Below are positions 12,339 to 23,484 of a stretch of 64,000 nt of DNA, piece by piece; the first letter of the stretch is position 1; every line of letters starts with the position of its first letter. Below the pieces are notes generated by a model. That model did not search any database and was not told where the DNA came from. It saw nothing but the letters and a program-made list of their open reading frames with translations. Origin of the DNA: Archilochus colubris (lineage: Eukaryota > Chordata > Aves > Apodiformes > Trochilidae); contig CM041084.1 of NCBI GenBank assembly GCA_023079485.1, forward strand, positions 123,926,467-123,990,466, in the 5' to 3' direction. A program made the translations under genes and the position numbers.

Positions 12339-12550
12339 CCCCAGAACATTGTCCTTACTTCTATATCAGTGATATTGATGCCTATAAAATACACTATGTT
12401 GGAATTTCTAGTTTTTCAGTTACCTAAAAATTTTTTTGCCTTTGTCCTGTCGCCCTTCATTTACATATTCCCATCCAGAAGGGAGAAAGAAGTTCCAGCA
12501 AATCTCCATTAGGAATAAAGTGTTTTGGCAACAGCCTGGAACTGAAAGAT

Positions 12551-12600
12551 ACACATACATGGGTATATGTGTATGCATATATATGTGTATATATATATTA
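12551..12600. repeat. TG/TA-rich alternating tract
   Basis: From 12563 to 12598 every step alternates purine and pyrimidine (36 bases of GT and AT steps with one GC step). Such tracts can adopt left-handed or cruciform DNA under torsion. The flanks at 12551-12562 are CA/TA-rich. It is probably a degenerate dinucleotide microsatellite. Confidence 0.85.
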
Positions 12601-14585
12601 ACACTTGTCATTTCTGCAGCAGCAGCCTAATGGATAGGCAGAAGGTAGAAGAGCAGGTGCAAAGCAGAAGGCAGAACTTAAAATAGCTGTGAATTAATGG
12701 TTTAAGGAATTGTCTAGGAAAGAGAGTAACTAAGGATGCAGTAGAGCATAAACCTTCTTCATTTTTTTGTTTTAGGGATAAACTGACTAATTGTGGCTTG
12801 GAACTAAAACCTTTCTTGGAAGCTGCTACTAAAATCTATTTAAGAACATGATTGTATAAGTTTCTATATTATCTATAAATGGATACAATAGCACTTTCAG
12901 TGAGTAATGTCATGACTTTGGGAAAGCTGTTTTGAGTCAAGTTTATACCTAAAAGCTATTTACAATTTCTGCTTATACCAGGGTGCAAAAAAAATTGTAA
13001 ACATACAGAATGAGTAACACAGAGAATATTGTAGTCAAAGACTTTGTTGCTGGACCTCAGTTTGTAAGATCTGGCAGGCACAAAGGGATACAGAGGATAT
13101 TTAAATTATTTGAGAGGAATTCACATAGATCAATACATCATATTTTAAATCAAGGATCTTCTACAGCTACTGAGTTTTCCAGCTGAAGGAACAACTTGTT
13201 ACAAATCTCTTCAGGCTACCAAAAGAATTTATGTATGCAATTTTTCCTGCTGCACCAGATGTGAAGCATGTTTCGGTGCTTCTCATCTCTGCATATATGA
13301 AAAAATATTGGCTGGAATTCTGATACTATTGAATCTGATAGGAGTTTCAGGAGATAGAAGTTTTCTTTCTTTACTCTTTATCAAAGGAAAAGAAGCCAAT
13401 GAACCAAATTGTTTGACATTTTTCTCTTTGACAGTTGAAACAATACATCAATACACCTTTTTTTACAAGTTTTTAATCTCTTCTAAAATAAGTCTTCAGA
13501 GCTTGAGCTGTTCCCTTTTAAGACTATAGGATCCACCTTAAAAAATGCCAGCTTCATGGCTGAAGCACTGGTAAAGCAAAAAGTAGCTGAGATTTTGGTC
13601 CTAAGAACTGCAATGATCACAACAGTCAGCTTAGGTGAACAAGCATTAAGTTCTTTCCTGTGCTACCCTGCAAATAGATCAAATCCCAACTTTAATTGAT
13701 AGCCCTTGGCTGACTTGCCTTCCCTTCCATCTAACATTAGCTTTATATCTTTCAACAACAGTTCTCTTATGATTCTTCTCCTGAAAACAAAATCTTAACA
13801 CTTCAAATGTTATTTGCATCCCCAGCTTTCCTTACTGAAAAGGAGATAGGATCTGACCGCAAACAAGGACTTCTCACTTACTGTCTCTTGGCTTCCTTAT
13901 AAATATACTGAAGGGCATTGCAGAAAGTGTTCTGTCCTCATAACTTGCCAGCGTTCTTGATGGAAGCACCCTAAGGTCTGTAATATATTTAGGCCACCAG
14001 TCTGAAGACTGCTATTTTCAAAAAGCTATGTGAGGGGGAATAGGAGGCAAAATAAAAAAAAGTTCAGAAATATTTTTCAAATAATTCTGAGGCTAGGAAA
14101 ATATATGGGATACAGTAACAGTGAAAATATTCCCTCTTCCCAGTGAATTGTCACACATAAGGTTTTACTAAGTGTTGATATTTACTAGACAAAAAAATAT
14201 GGCTAGCATTTTAAAAGTCTACTGCATGGATGACCTTATTTGATAAGACAGGTTTGTAAATTTACTGTGTTTCAAAACAGAAAGCCTGATTTGAAATGGT
14301 TTGGCTTGCACAGAAAGCCTTACAAAATATATACTTTTTGTAGACAAGAGGGAAAGACACTGTCTGCTTCAGCTGTCAGTTTTAAATTTAAAATATTAAA
14401 TTTTAGAGTTTATTTGTTCAATATATATTAAACAAATAAGTAATATTTGTTACTATTTAAACTACTTAAACTTTAGCATAAAGAGAGTCCCTGCTTTGCA
14501 CTTGTAGCTTTATGCAGAAGCTGATGATTTGACTGTATTTGTCTAAAAGCCTTAGAAAAGCAAGAAGTGAAAAATAGAAGATGGC

Positions 14586-14598
14586 AAAAAAAAAAAAA
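14586..14598. repeat. A-run next to CR1
   Basis: Thirteen A residues abut the minus-strand CR1 that starts at about 14598. CR1 itself ends in an 8-bp-type repeat rather than poly(A), so this run is probably pre-existing target sequence. Confidence 0.8.
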
Positions 14599-15101
14599 TC
14601 ATAGGATTATAGAATGCCAGGTTGGAAGAGACCTCAAGAATCATCTGGTCCAACTTTTCGAGGTAGAAAGGTAGTCTGGATGAGAAGGGCCAACACCCTG
14701 TCAAGCTGAGTTTTAATTGTCCAGTGTTGGGGAATCCATCACTTCCCTGGGGAGATTATCAGGTTTGTCAAGCATGATTTGCCTTTGGTGAACTCATGCT
14801 GGTTATTGCTAATCACAGATCTTCATTTGACTTGTGACAGTCACCAGGAGGATTTGTTCCATAACTTTCCTGGGGTTGAAGTATGTCTGTTGGACCTTTT
14901 ACTACCTGAGTCCTTCTTTGAATGCTACCTGGAGATGGGGGAGAAATTAACCTTCTTTCAGCATTCTAGGACTTCCCCAGTCATCATTACTTCTCAAAAA
15001 TTATGGACAGTGGTCTTGCCACAACAGCAGCCACTTCTCTTAACACCCTTAGTTGGATGACATCAGGGTCTGTTGATTTGCACAGGTCAAGATTCTGTGA
15101 T
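14598..15101 (-). mobile_element. CR1 LINE with internal deletion of ORF2
   Basis: Two CR1 parts are fused. From 14598 to about 14757, read on the minus strand, is the CR1 3' end: tail (ATCATAGGATTATAGAATG), 3' region and the end of ORF2 ('PREVMDSPTLD'-like in the frame PREV). From about 14758 to 15101 is a piece of the reverse-transcriptase region; on the minus strand it reads HEFTKGKSCLTNLI, the well-known CR1 RT motif. Further upstream it contains decayed words of the 'DVIQLRVLREVAAVVARPLS' type. The sequence between, normally over a kilobase, is absent. Stops and frame breaks are present throughout, so it encodes no protein. An alternative is two independent insertions that happen to abut in the same orientation and order. 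Confidence 0.85.
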
Positions 15102-18100
15102 AACTATAATAAAAATTAATGTATAAGTCTACTCTACAAAGCCACAATATTATATTTGTGATTGAAATCTTTACATATTTATTGGGAAACTTAATGTATT
15201 CTCTGAATAAGCAAGCAGGACACTTTTTATGTCTCACCTGCCCAGAATCTCATTGTAAAGCCTTCCGCCCCCAGAACATTATTCCAAAACTGACAGACAC
15301 TGATGGCCATGTATATTTTAAAAATCACTAAATTCCTGTGTCATTAAGTTTGATTGAACAGACTATGAAGGACCAAAGAACATTCTTAAAAAAATTAGTG
15401 TATACTTGAGAATTAAAATCGGAAAAATCACTGAGGGATGAAAAAACAGGTTTTGTGTTTGCTGTACTGTCAAACAGATGGGCTTTTGGTGTTCTTTTCT
15501 AAGCTATAACTAAGGAGCAGACTCAGTGGAATTCAGCACTTTAAAAATCCTTGGGCTCTTCATTCTTTTAATGTTTGAGAGGTTAGATTCTAATTTTTAA
15601 TAATGTCAAGTTATGCATAAAATAGCAATGATCTAATTTTTCCTTAGCCAAATTAACAATAAAATTTTTGTAGAAAATGTGTTAGGTAAATGTAAGTACT
15701 GGTGTTCACAGGTATATGTATCATCCGAAAGCTCTGCTTCTATGATCATAAAGGTTTCCTGTTTCACAATTTATCATATCAAGAGATTTCTGTTTGCCAA
15801 ATCTCATATATCATACATATAGTTGAGCAGAGATAATGCATTAATGAGGCAGAACACTATGAAACTTCTAGAAATGGCAATGTGTAAGCTTAAAGTTTCC
15901 ATGACACTAAATTTAAGTGTTATTGTATGAACTATAGATAATTTATTTTGGTCCTTAGTAATTATTAAACTCTAAGAAGGTAAAACGTACACACAGGTCT
16001 ACATTAGAACAGTTACCAGCTCACTTTAATGTATCTCGAAATCAACAGTGTCCCAGTGAATTTTTGATTTTCTGATACACACACCTGAAACTGCAATTGA
16101 TGATACAAAATATTATATGATATATATGATTTAAAATCTCCTAGATGATGAAAATCTCCTAGATCTCCACGATGATGCATGCGCTGTTATATTTAAACAA
16201 TTTATTCTACTTCAGTGAAAGATCCAATTATTTCTAGAAAACCTAAAATTTAGGTTAATGCAATCATTATTAAGCTCAAATGCAGAGGCAGAATATCGTG
16301 GTCACCACTTAAATTTGTTTCACAATAGCAGCCCTGTAATCGAGACAGAGGGAATTCAGATCTTGCTCTTTTAAAAATCTTTATCAATAATAATAGACTT
16401 TCAGGAAATCTGAGCAAATAAATTACCATCTCTTCCTTTGAATTACTCACCTATATGTATGGATAGAAGATTTCTGCCCTGAATGATTTTACATGAGTGA
16501 TCCATGTGAAATGTTGGAGGGAGAAGGAGGAATATTTCAGATGGGGAAAATGCTTTGTGTTGAAGCACTCTCATAAATGGATTTTATTGTTATCTGCTTG
16601 AAAGTGGTCTTTGTTTCTAAGATCATTTCATTTGGGATTCTAATCCTTTCAGATGTTGATGTTTGCTTTGCCTTATTGAATTTGGAATAGGATTTTTGCA
16701 CGCTTTCTTGATTTTTCCAGCTATTAAAGCAGTTTGTGCCAGTGAACTGATACAAAACTAGTGTTATCCTTCCATGCTGTTCCTTGTATATTCTTGTGAA
16801 GCTCAGCAGAGGCCTTTTGTATTTTGCTCAAAGTGTGCGAGTGTCTCCATGTGGAGAACTCCTTTCCATACACAAGAGGTGTAAAGGAAGTAAATCTGGC
16901 TCCTGGGCTTATTCGAACTGATTCCAAGCAAAATCAGATGATAAACTTGGTGTCCTCAAAAACATTATTTGTTATTTATGCTATTCAAGTGAAATAAATG
17001 TATGGAATAACTGGAGAGGAAGATGGATTTTGCACCTATTTCATAGACTATTAGAGAACTCCTTCATTTTGGTGACTTAATTGAAATTGGCTACTTGTTT
17101 CTAATATATTTTTTTTCATTTCTTTAATTACATGGAGTGAAGATACAGAAACCAAATAGATTTCATTGATTACTTAGAGCATTAACAAAGCAGGTGAGTT
17201 GTGACCACCAAGTAATATTTAATGCTGCATCCACAACAAAAGCAATGTAATAATAAAACAGTAAATGTTAGAAGCTAGCATCAAAGCTATTAATTTTTCC
17301 TGGGAAAAGATTGCTAACAGATGTCTAAGAAAAGTTTTAAAATTTTAGCATTAATTATTTTTGAAAGCAAAAGTACAAGATAAATGCAAATGGTGGCAGG
17401 AAAGCTTTATTTTTTAATTTTTTATTTTAATTACATTGCAATTTTCCAGAAAAGAAAAAAATATATGAATGGAGGGTGGATGGCACCGTTTTTCTCTTTT
17501 TGTTCACCTAGACTAATCTTATTGTTCCCTGAAGATCCTTTATGTTGATTAGCAGAATCTGTAGTCTTTTTTTGGTAACTTGCTACCTTTGGCCCCTGTA
17601 CTTGGTCAGTTATGTTTGCCTCTCTGTCCACAACAATATGTTGTAGGAACCCCTCTTTGCAAGAGACTCCAGTATGTAGGAGAGTTTCTATATTACAAAC
17701 TGGACAAGGTGTGAAAAGGAGGAATACTCAGATCATTTTCTGAATTGGCTTATAAAGTGTATGTTTGTGATCATGTCTTATTACAGTGCAAGAGAGATTG
17801 ACAAAAACATCCCTTTGTCACCCTACCATAAGAGACTGAAATTGCTAGCACATGCAGGATGATTTGAGTGAATATATTTGTATTCTAACAGAGAAAAGTG
17901 GTGTGCAGTGGAGAAGCAGACTTGTGAGTGTCAAATAAGAAGCTGTAATTATCAGAAATTAGTAAGAATTTCTTCCTCTCCTTTCTCCCAGGCAGAGTCA
18001 AAGAATAAAATCCATTCCCTGCCTACCAGCCCTGCACTCCTAGTGGTGTTCTGAGTATCTTTCCATTGTGTTTGGTTGCTGCAAAGAGTAGCAAACCCTT

Positions 18101-19034
18101 TGTATCAGGGGTTAATCATGGAAGGTGGGAAAGGAAATGGTGATAATATGCCTCCTTCAGTGTAGTAGAATAAGCAAAACAGAGATGCAGTCCTTCCTCG
18201 GGTGTCTGACAGTATTTCCACCTCATAAAATTATATTTAGTTCTACATTTGATAGACCTCAAAGCACAGACAGTATACTTGATGTGAGACTTTTGTTTCA
18301 GCAGTAATGTTCATTTTTCTTAGGCTGCATCAACATGGATGAAAAATTTGCTGTAATAATTGAGGGTTTCTTTGGGCCTTATTCCTTCAAAACCTGTTTG
18401 TCTACATTGGCATACAAAGCATGAGAATTGGAAATTTTGAGAGGCACAGGGATAGGTTTTGGTCTTCCTTACACCAGAGTCATAGAGACACAGTATTTCT
18501 CTCTCACTTTGGCCCTAACACTGCCATCTTGTTCTGCTATCTCAGCAGAGAGGGAAGAGACATGTTTAAATTTCATGTGTGTAATGTTAATTCTACCCAG
18601 TTGTCTCAAAAGTAGGGGGTAAATATTCCTAAAATTCACTTAAAATAACCATGCTAATGCATAGGTAGCTCTATTAAATATGTTAAAAAATATCTGCTTA
18701 ATTCTAGAAAGGAATTTTTTGTCAAATTACCATTATTTGTATCTGGTACGGAACAATTTCATAATCTTTCTGTGTTTAAAATGCTTGTCCCTGAACAGCA
18801 TTATTTACTGTGGAAGGTGTGTGAATTTTTCTCAAAGGCATCTGTAGTCTCTATTAACAGATGCATAGCAAGACACCTCATTTTTTCAGCATTCTAAAAA
18901 ATACAAATGCAAGTGAGGAAATAAGCCCTGAAAAATGTAAGTAAATCAGCTAATGAAAATCCTTGATCTGAAAACTGAATGTAGATGTCCTAAGCCTGAG
19001 GGGTCTTATACAGAAACCTGTCCTTTTTCTTCTG
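15102..19034. other. Non-coding stretch, no clear gene
   Basis: About 3.9 kb of AT-rich DNA. The only coding-like hint is a pair of overlapping minus-strand frames at 16537-16755 and 16724-16927. They start at a non-ATG codon or lack context and match no protein I recognise. An 18-bp-period duplication lies at 16133-16164. Otherwise nothing is seen. Confidence 0.6.
16133..16164. repeat. Short direct repeat, 18-bp period
   Basis: AAAATCTCCTAGAT occurs at 16133-16146 and again at 16151-16164, separated by GATG. This is a partial tandem duplication in AT-rich DNA. Confidence 0.85.
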
Positions 19035-19098
19035 AATTATAGAATCATGGAATTCTATGTTGGAAAAGATGTGTAAGATCATCCAGTTCAACCCTGTG
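19035..19098 (-). mobile_element. CR1 LINE 3'-tail fragment
   Basis: Minus-strand CR1 terminus: AATTATAGAATCATGGAATT, then TTGGAAAAGATGTGTAAGATC and ATCCAGTTCAACCC. Only the last ~65 bases of the element are present. It is heavily 5'-truncated and has no coding capacity. Confidence 0.88.
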
Positions 19099-19942
19099 AT
19101 GAAGCGGACTTCTGCATGTATTTCACCTTCAGATTGAGACACAAATAAATGAACACATTAATACTCTAAACTAATGCAAAAATGTTAACTGCTTTTCTTT
19201 ACTACAGTTATCAGGTGTAAACAATATAAATTTCAAAACTAAAAAATACTTCTCCTTTATGCCTTTGCAGTAAGTAGTACTATATTGTTCCACCTTCATT
19301 AGTGTTGTCTGGGAAAAATAACTGTTTCTATGATACTTTTATCACAAGTATACTACTCTACAAAAGTAAGATTTATGCTACTTATTATTGAGATAGAAAT
19401 ATGATTTTACTCAGCCGTCCAATTTGTGAAGAAATACTGGGTTTTTTCAGCATTGTAAAACATAAAAAGAAGAAAAAATATAAAAAATGCAACTTAGACT
19501 GTCTCAGTATGTGGTCTTAAGCCACAAAACTTGATTGACTTATTCTCATTCGTTGAAACTAATCAGATTGACTATGCACTGATATTGTTTATCAGTAACA
19601 CAGAAGAATGGACTCATTGCTAACCACAGTTCAGAAGAACTTTGATTGGAGATGCCACTCCCCTAGATTTCTTAGTGCTATTGTTGAATTCAAAATTCAA
19701 AACCACTCTCTCTCCACATTTTTGTAGATAAGTCATTAAAACAAACTAATTTCAGAATAAGTCAGTACCTGACTTAGGAAGAAGATGCTATTGGATGAGA
19801 TTTGCCAATGGTATTCCAGAGAAATCAAACAATAATTTCAGTAGTGTCTGCATTATAGAGAGGATCTGATGAAATAGGAAGATATAAAACCTGGATTCCC
19901 ACAGTGAAATGACCAGATATAACACACAATAAGGGCTTTTTC

Positions 19943-19973
19943 ATTTATTTATTTATTTATTTATTTATTTTTG
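19943..19973. repeat. (ATTT)7 simple repeat
   Basis: Seven ATTT units at 19943-19970 followed by three T. This is a tetranucleotide microsatellite, likely polymorphic. Confidence 0.95.
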
Positions 19974-20380
19974 CCTAGCCCTTTAGAGCTGCAAAATTCC
20001 TGTAAGGTAAGTGCCATCGTAACACCAGCCTTGTGTGCAGTGAATTTTCTTGATGTTCATACTTTATTCTAATTGAATTGCAGCTTATTATAGCTATCTT
20101 AAAGATCAATACTCCTTTACAGGGATAGGATGAAGTAGAATCAATCTGAATATTTCAAATCCTTTTTTCAGGAATTGCTTCAAATAGCAACCCCTTACCT
20201 GCAGTAATCTGTGTGACTCTGTTAGCCGCATCAGTCACTGACAACAAGACACCTGAACTGTGTTTCTTTTCCTGTTCATTGGGATGTTTCATTGTTACAG
20301 AGACTGATATTCTTTCTTATAAGGTTAGAAAAGATCCATAGTAGCTTTTATACCATTATATTTGAAACTCTAGACTTCAT

Positions 20381-20700
20381 TAAAGCAGCTCCTTCACATC
20401 CAGCCTCCTTGCTGCTTATGAATTATTCAGGGTAGATTTCACTTGAGGTAAATAGTTTGATTTGAAGGTTTTTGTAGCTGGATTTAGATGCATTGAGATG
20501 TGTTAAATGCTTAGAATTTTAAGTGAGGAGAATTGCAGAGGCTCAGCTATTAAGATGGAAGACATTTGCCATTAGTGCTCTGGGGCTGCCATTGACATCT
20601 CAGCGCGGCACTATTTGTCATTCTGAAGTAGGTAGGCATTATGATGCCTGGAGTATAAATCAGCCTTTACATGATGTCGAGTCCTGAAGCACTTTGAACA
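20381..20700. promoter_or_regulatory. Candidate conserved non-coding element
   Basis: This stretch departs from the surrounding AT-rich background. It keeps a CGCG core (20604-20607) in CpG-poor DNA, lacks simple repeats and mixes words such as GAATTATTCA and CATTAGTGCT that resemble homeodomain-type sites. That is all inference from texture; no alignment is available and no target gene is in view. Confidence 0.25.
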
Positions 20701-22039
20701 TTCTAATCCACTTCTGAGTTAACAGAACATTTTTGGCTTTACAAGCTTTAAAGTTTTCCTTTTTATTTAACCTTGTCTTCATGCTATTCATCATCATTAT
20801 TTTCTAGAATTTTATATACCTCCCCAAATATGGATTTTAATGTTTTGCTTCCAAGTTGTGGTGATGTCAGTGAGATGATCTTCAGCTTCAATCATCTAGA
20901 AGAGATGAAGCTTCAGCAAAATTAAGTGTATTCACTCTTATATAAAGAGGAACTATTACGCCTACTAGCAGCCTGGGCAGGCCAGCATTATTCGTCTGCT
21001 GTACCAAAGAATGATGTCTGTGTTTTGTCTCCTTTGCCCACTTCTGTGTAGTATCATGTTAGTGTTACCTCCTGGAAAAAACTGAAATGGAATAGTAGCT
21101 GTTTCCATGTTCCTGTTTTTATTATATATCTGCAGTCCAGAAGTCAGTATTAGCTCAGCCCAACAAGGTGGTCATTTCTAAATGCTGATTACTTTCTTTC
21201 ATCCTGGCAGCTGGGCCCCATACAGAGCATCAGTTCAAGAACTGCACATTCTGTAGGGTGTCAGCTCACCGAATGTTAGTTTCTGTTCTTGCAATGGCTG
21301 ACTAAAAGCTTTAACCACCAGAGAGCATTTTGTTTGTTATGCATTGCTATACATAGTATTATATAGACTTTATTCAGACAGTGCAATTGTGCAATCAGTT
21401 GAACTTATAGCATTTTTATGGTGGAGTTGTTAGCATTAATGAAGTCCATTAAAATCACTTATTTTTTCCAGTGAGGCAGCACAGTTTGTATGCACTTGCT
21501 GCATGCCTTCAATTACTAATATGCAGCAATGGAGTCAGTGTTATGAAACAGCCAGTTATGCTCCATGAACTGACAGTAACCCCAGTACAGCTGGATATGT
21601 TAGTACCAACCTACTTCTGTGCTAGGCATGAATACCCCAACCTGGTGCAGCAGTGCTAGGAGCTCTGCCACCCCAGTCAGCTTTGGTGGTAGGAGAAGAG
21701 CTAGATTCAGTCAGTTCAAGATATTACCACTCACTTTGGTAGAATGTAAGTTACACTTCAAGTTCTTTAGTCTCTGGAAAGGAGACTCCTGAAAAGGCAG
21801 AAGATCACTGAGGACAGTGTTGTCAGGTTTATTCATTTGTGTATTTATTTAATGTTATTTCGTAACCTTCATATGATGGAACATAAATATTACACATCTA
21901 GGTAATCTAGACAATTGCAGCCCAAAGTCATTGCTTTCTCTACTAGAAAATTTCTTTTACTAGACAGCCACTTAGATTTGTTTTCTTTAAAATGCTCATG
22001 CTCAGTGAGGAAGTATAATAGTTCAGAGGCAGAGTGATT

Positions 22040-22230
22040 GCTTGTGTTAGCAGTAGCACATTGAAGTTATATGACCTCTCATTAATCTGCACTTTGATAG
22101 GGTCCTGGAGTGGTAGGATTAATTACATTCCACTGTAAATTATTCAAATCCCTGCCTGTGCATTGACTAACTCTTTGGAGAAACACGCAAATGATATTGT
22201 CTTTTACTGCCTTAGAGAGTAACTACAGTG
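22040..22230. promoter_or_regulatory. Candidate conserved enhancer-like element
   Basis: A cluster of consensus-like sites lies in about 100 bp. These are CTTTGAT (22092-22098, TCF/LEF-like), GGATTAATTACATTCC (22116-22131, which joins a GGATTA, a TAATTA and an ACATTCC TEAD-type word) and AAATTATTCAAAT shortly after. Site matches of this size are common by chance, so this is a hypothesis only. Confidence 0.25.
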
Positions 22231-23413
22231 GCCCAGAGACAGAAATTTGCCCGTCTGTATTGTGAGTCGTGTGAACAAACTAACAGAAGGCAGCCTAGCC
22301 TTTCCTTTTTTTCTTTTTCTCTCTATTTTTTTTCCACATGATTTTTAAAAAATATTTTACTCATACAAAGCCTAATTTTCCCATTCCCCTATCCTTTTCA
22401 TTTCAGATTTTTGGCCCCATGCAGCATGATGAGAGCTAAGTACCTAGACTAACTTGGTAACATTAACTTCATTTCATCCAGAAGTCTTTCCTGGCATACT
22501 TATGTGTCCCTGGTACCACGTCTGCCTCATTTTTTCCCTTGGCCCCTTTCTGTCAACCTGCATTATTTTGACTGTTGTCTCTTCAGCCATATCTCATCCC
22601 CTGCCGTTCTTGTTACCAGCATTACCTCCCTTGTGAGGATTATAAGCCCTGCTCCTGGTGCAGCAAAACTACATTTTAAGTTCTCTTACAGAAATACACA
22701 GGCCTGAATATCAGACTATAGGTATTTCTGGTAGGGTCCTAATTACAGCTCACAGAATTATTGCTTCAGCCATCTTTCTATCCAGCTGAAGGAACTGTGA
22801 TTAAATGGTATCCTAGATCTATTTAGAGGAAACAATACATCTAACAGTGGAGAGCTGTCCACATCCTTTAACCTTAGTTCATTAAGTTATGATACTAAAT
22901 GTTTGTTAAGTGTTCAGCTGGTAGTCTAGCTTCTGTTTGTGATAGCTGTTTATTAGACATAAGAAAAATAATCTATTCTAGGTTTAAGTAACACTCTTCT
23001 GTGTACTACAGACAGAATTCATGACACTTGGAAATTTTTGTCAGGTTAAAACTAAATCCTTAGGCATGACAGGCAAATTCTAATCTATTTCAAATTTCCC
23101 ATCTTTTAAGTGCACAAACTAAATACAGTACTGACCATTGCCTCATTGTTGTACACAGAGTAATTCTGACTGAAAATACATATGTTCTCTATACTGAGGA
23201 ATTGTGTTGGCTGTTGTTGCAAATGCTTTACATTTAGAGAATACTCAGCACATGAGAGCTCCAGTAAAAATAATTGGAAATATTGTCAGAGTGCAGTGGA
23301 GTGCAGGGATGAGCAGTGTCAGCTGATAGACCTCTCTGGATAAAGAGTGTTTTCATGATACAGATATCAATATATAGATTTATTTAGTTATAATTATTTT
23401 TTGTTTATTTTAC

Positions 23414-23484
23414 TGGAGGGACAATGTTGATGGTTGTATGTGGTGATCTTAGAAGCATTTTCCAACCATGGCAATTCTATAATT
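23414..23484 (+). mobile_element. CR1 LINE 3'-tail fragment
   Basis: The end of a plus-strand CR1 is recognisable from GTGGTGATCTTAGAAGCATT, then TTCCAACCATGGCAATTCTA. This corresponds to the 'GATGATCTTAGAGGTC TTTTCCAACC ... ATTCTATGATT' end of the family. About 70 bp are left and the copy is diverged. The left limit is approximate. Confidence 0.75.

Larger units (their letters stand above)
10047..14585. other. Non-coding stretch with several simple repeats
   Basis: No gene recognised. The stretch contains the A-run at 10638, the (TGTAC)6 microsatellite, a (TTAA)n run, a 14-bp inverted repeat at 12244-12338 and an alternating purine-pyrimidine tract at 12563-12598, all listed separately. Open frames of 60-116 codons here overlap one another and contain these low-complexity tracts. 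Confidence 0.65.
19099..23413. other. Non-coding stretch with possible regulatory DNA
   Basis: No gene recognised over about 4.3 kb. It contains the (ATTT)n run at 19943 and two stretches, 20381-20700 and 22040-22230, whose composition and motif content suggest conserved non-coding elements. Open frames of 60-67 codons near 21471 and 22454-22707 show no known domain. Confidence 0.6.

Noticed and set aside
12162..12512. 116-codon plus-strand open frame
   Set aside because: It overlaps another plus-strand frame (12112-12333) and an antisense frame, and has an AT-driven hydrophobic composition typical of non-coding DNA.
16900..16925. tRNA B-box-like word TTATTCGAACTGATTCC
   Set aside because: No matching A box, no cloverleaf and no tRNA-derived SINE body around it.
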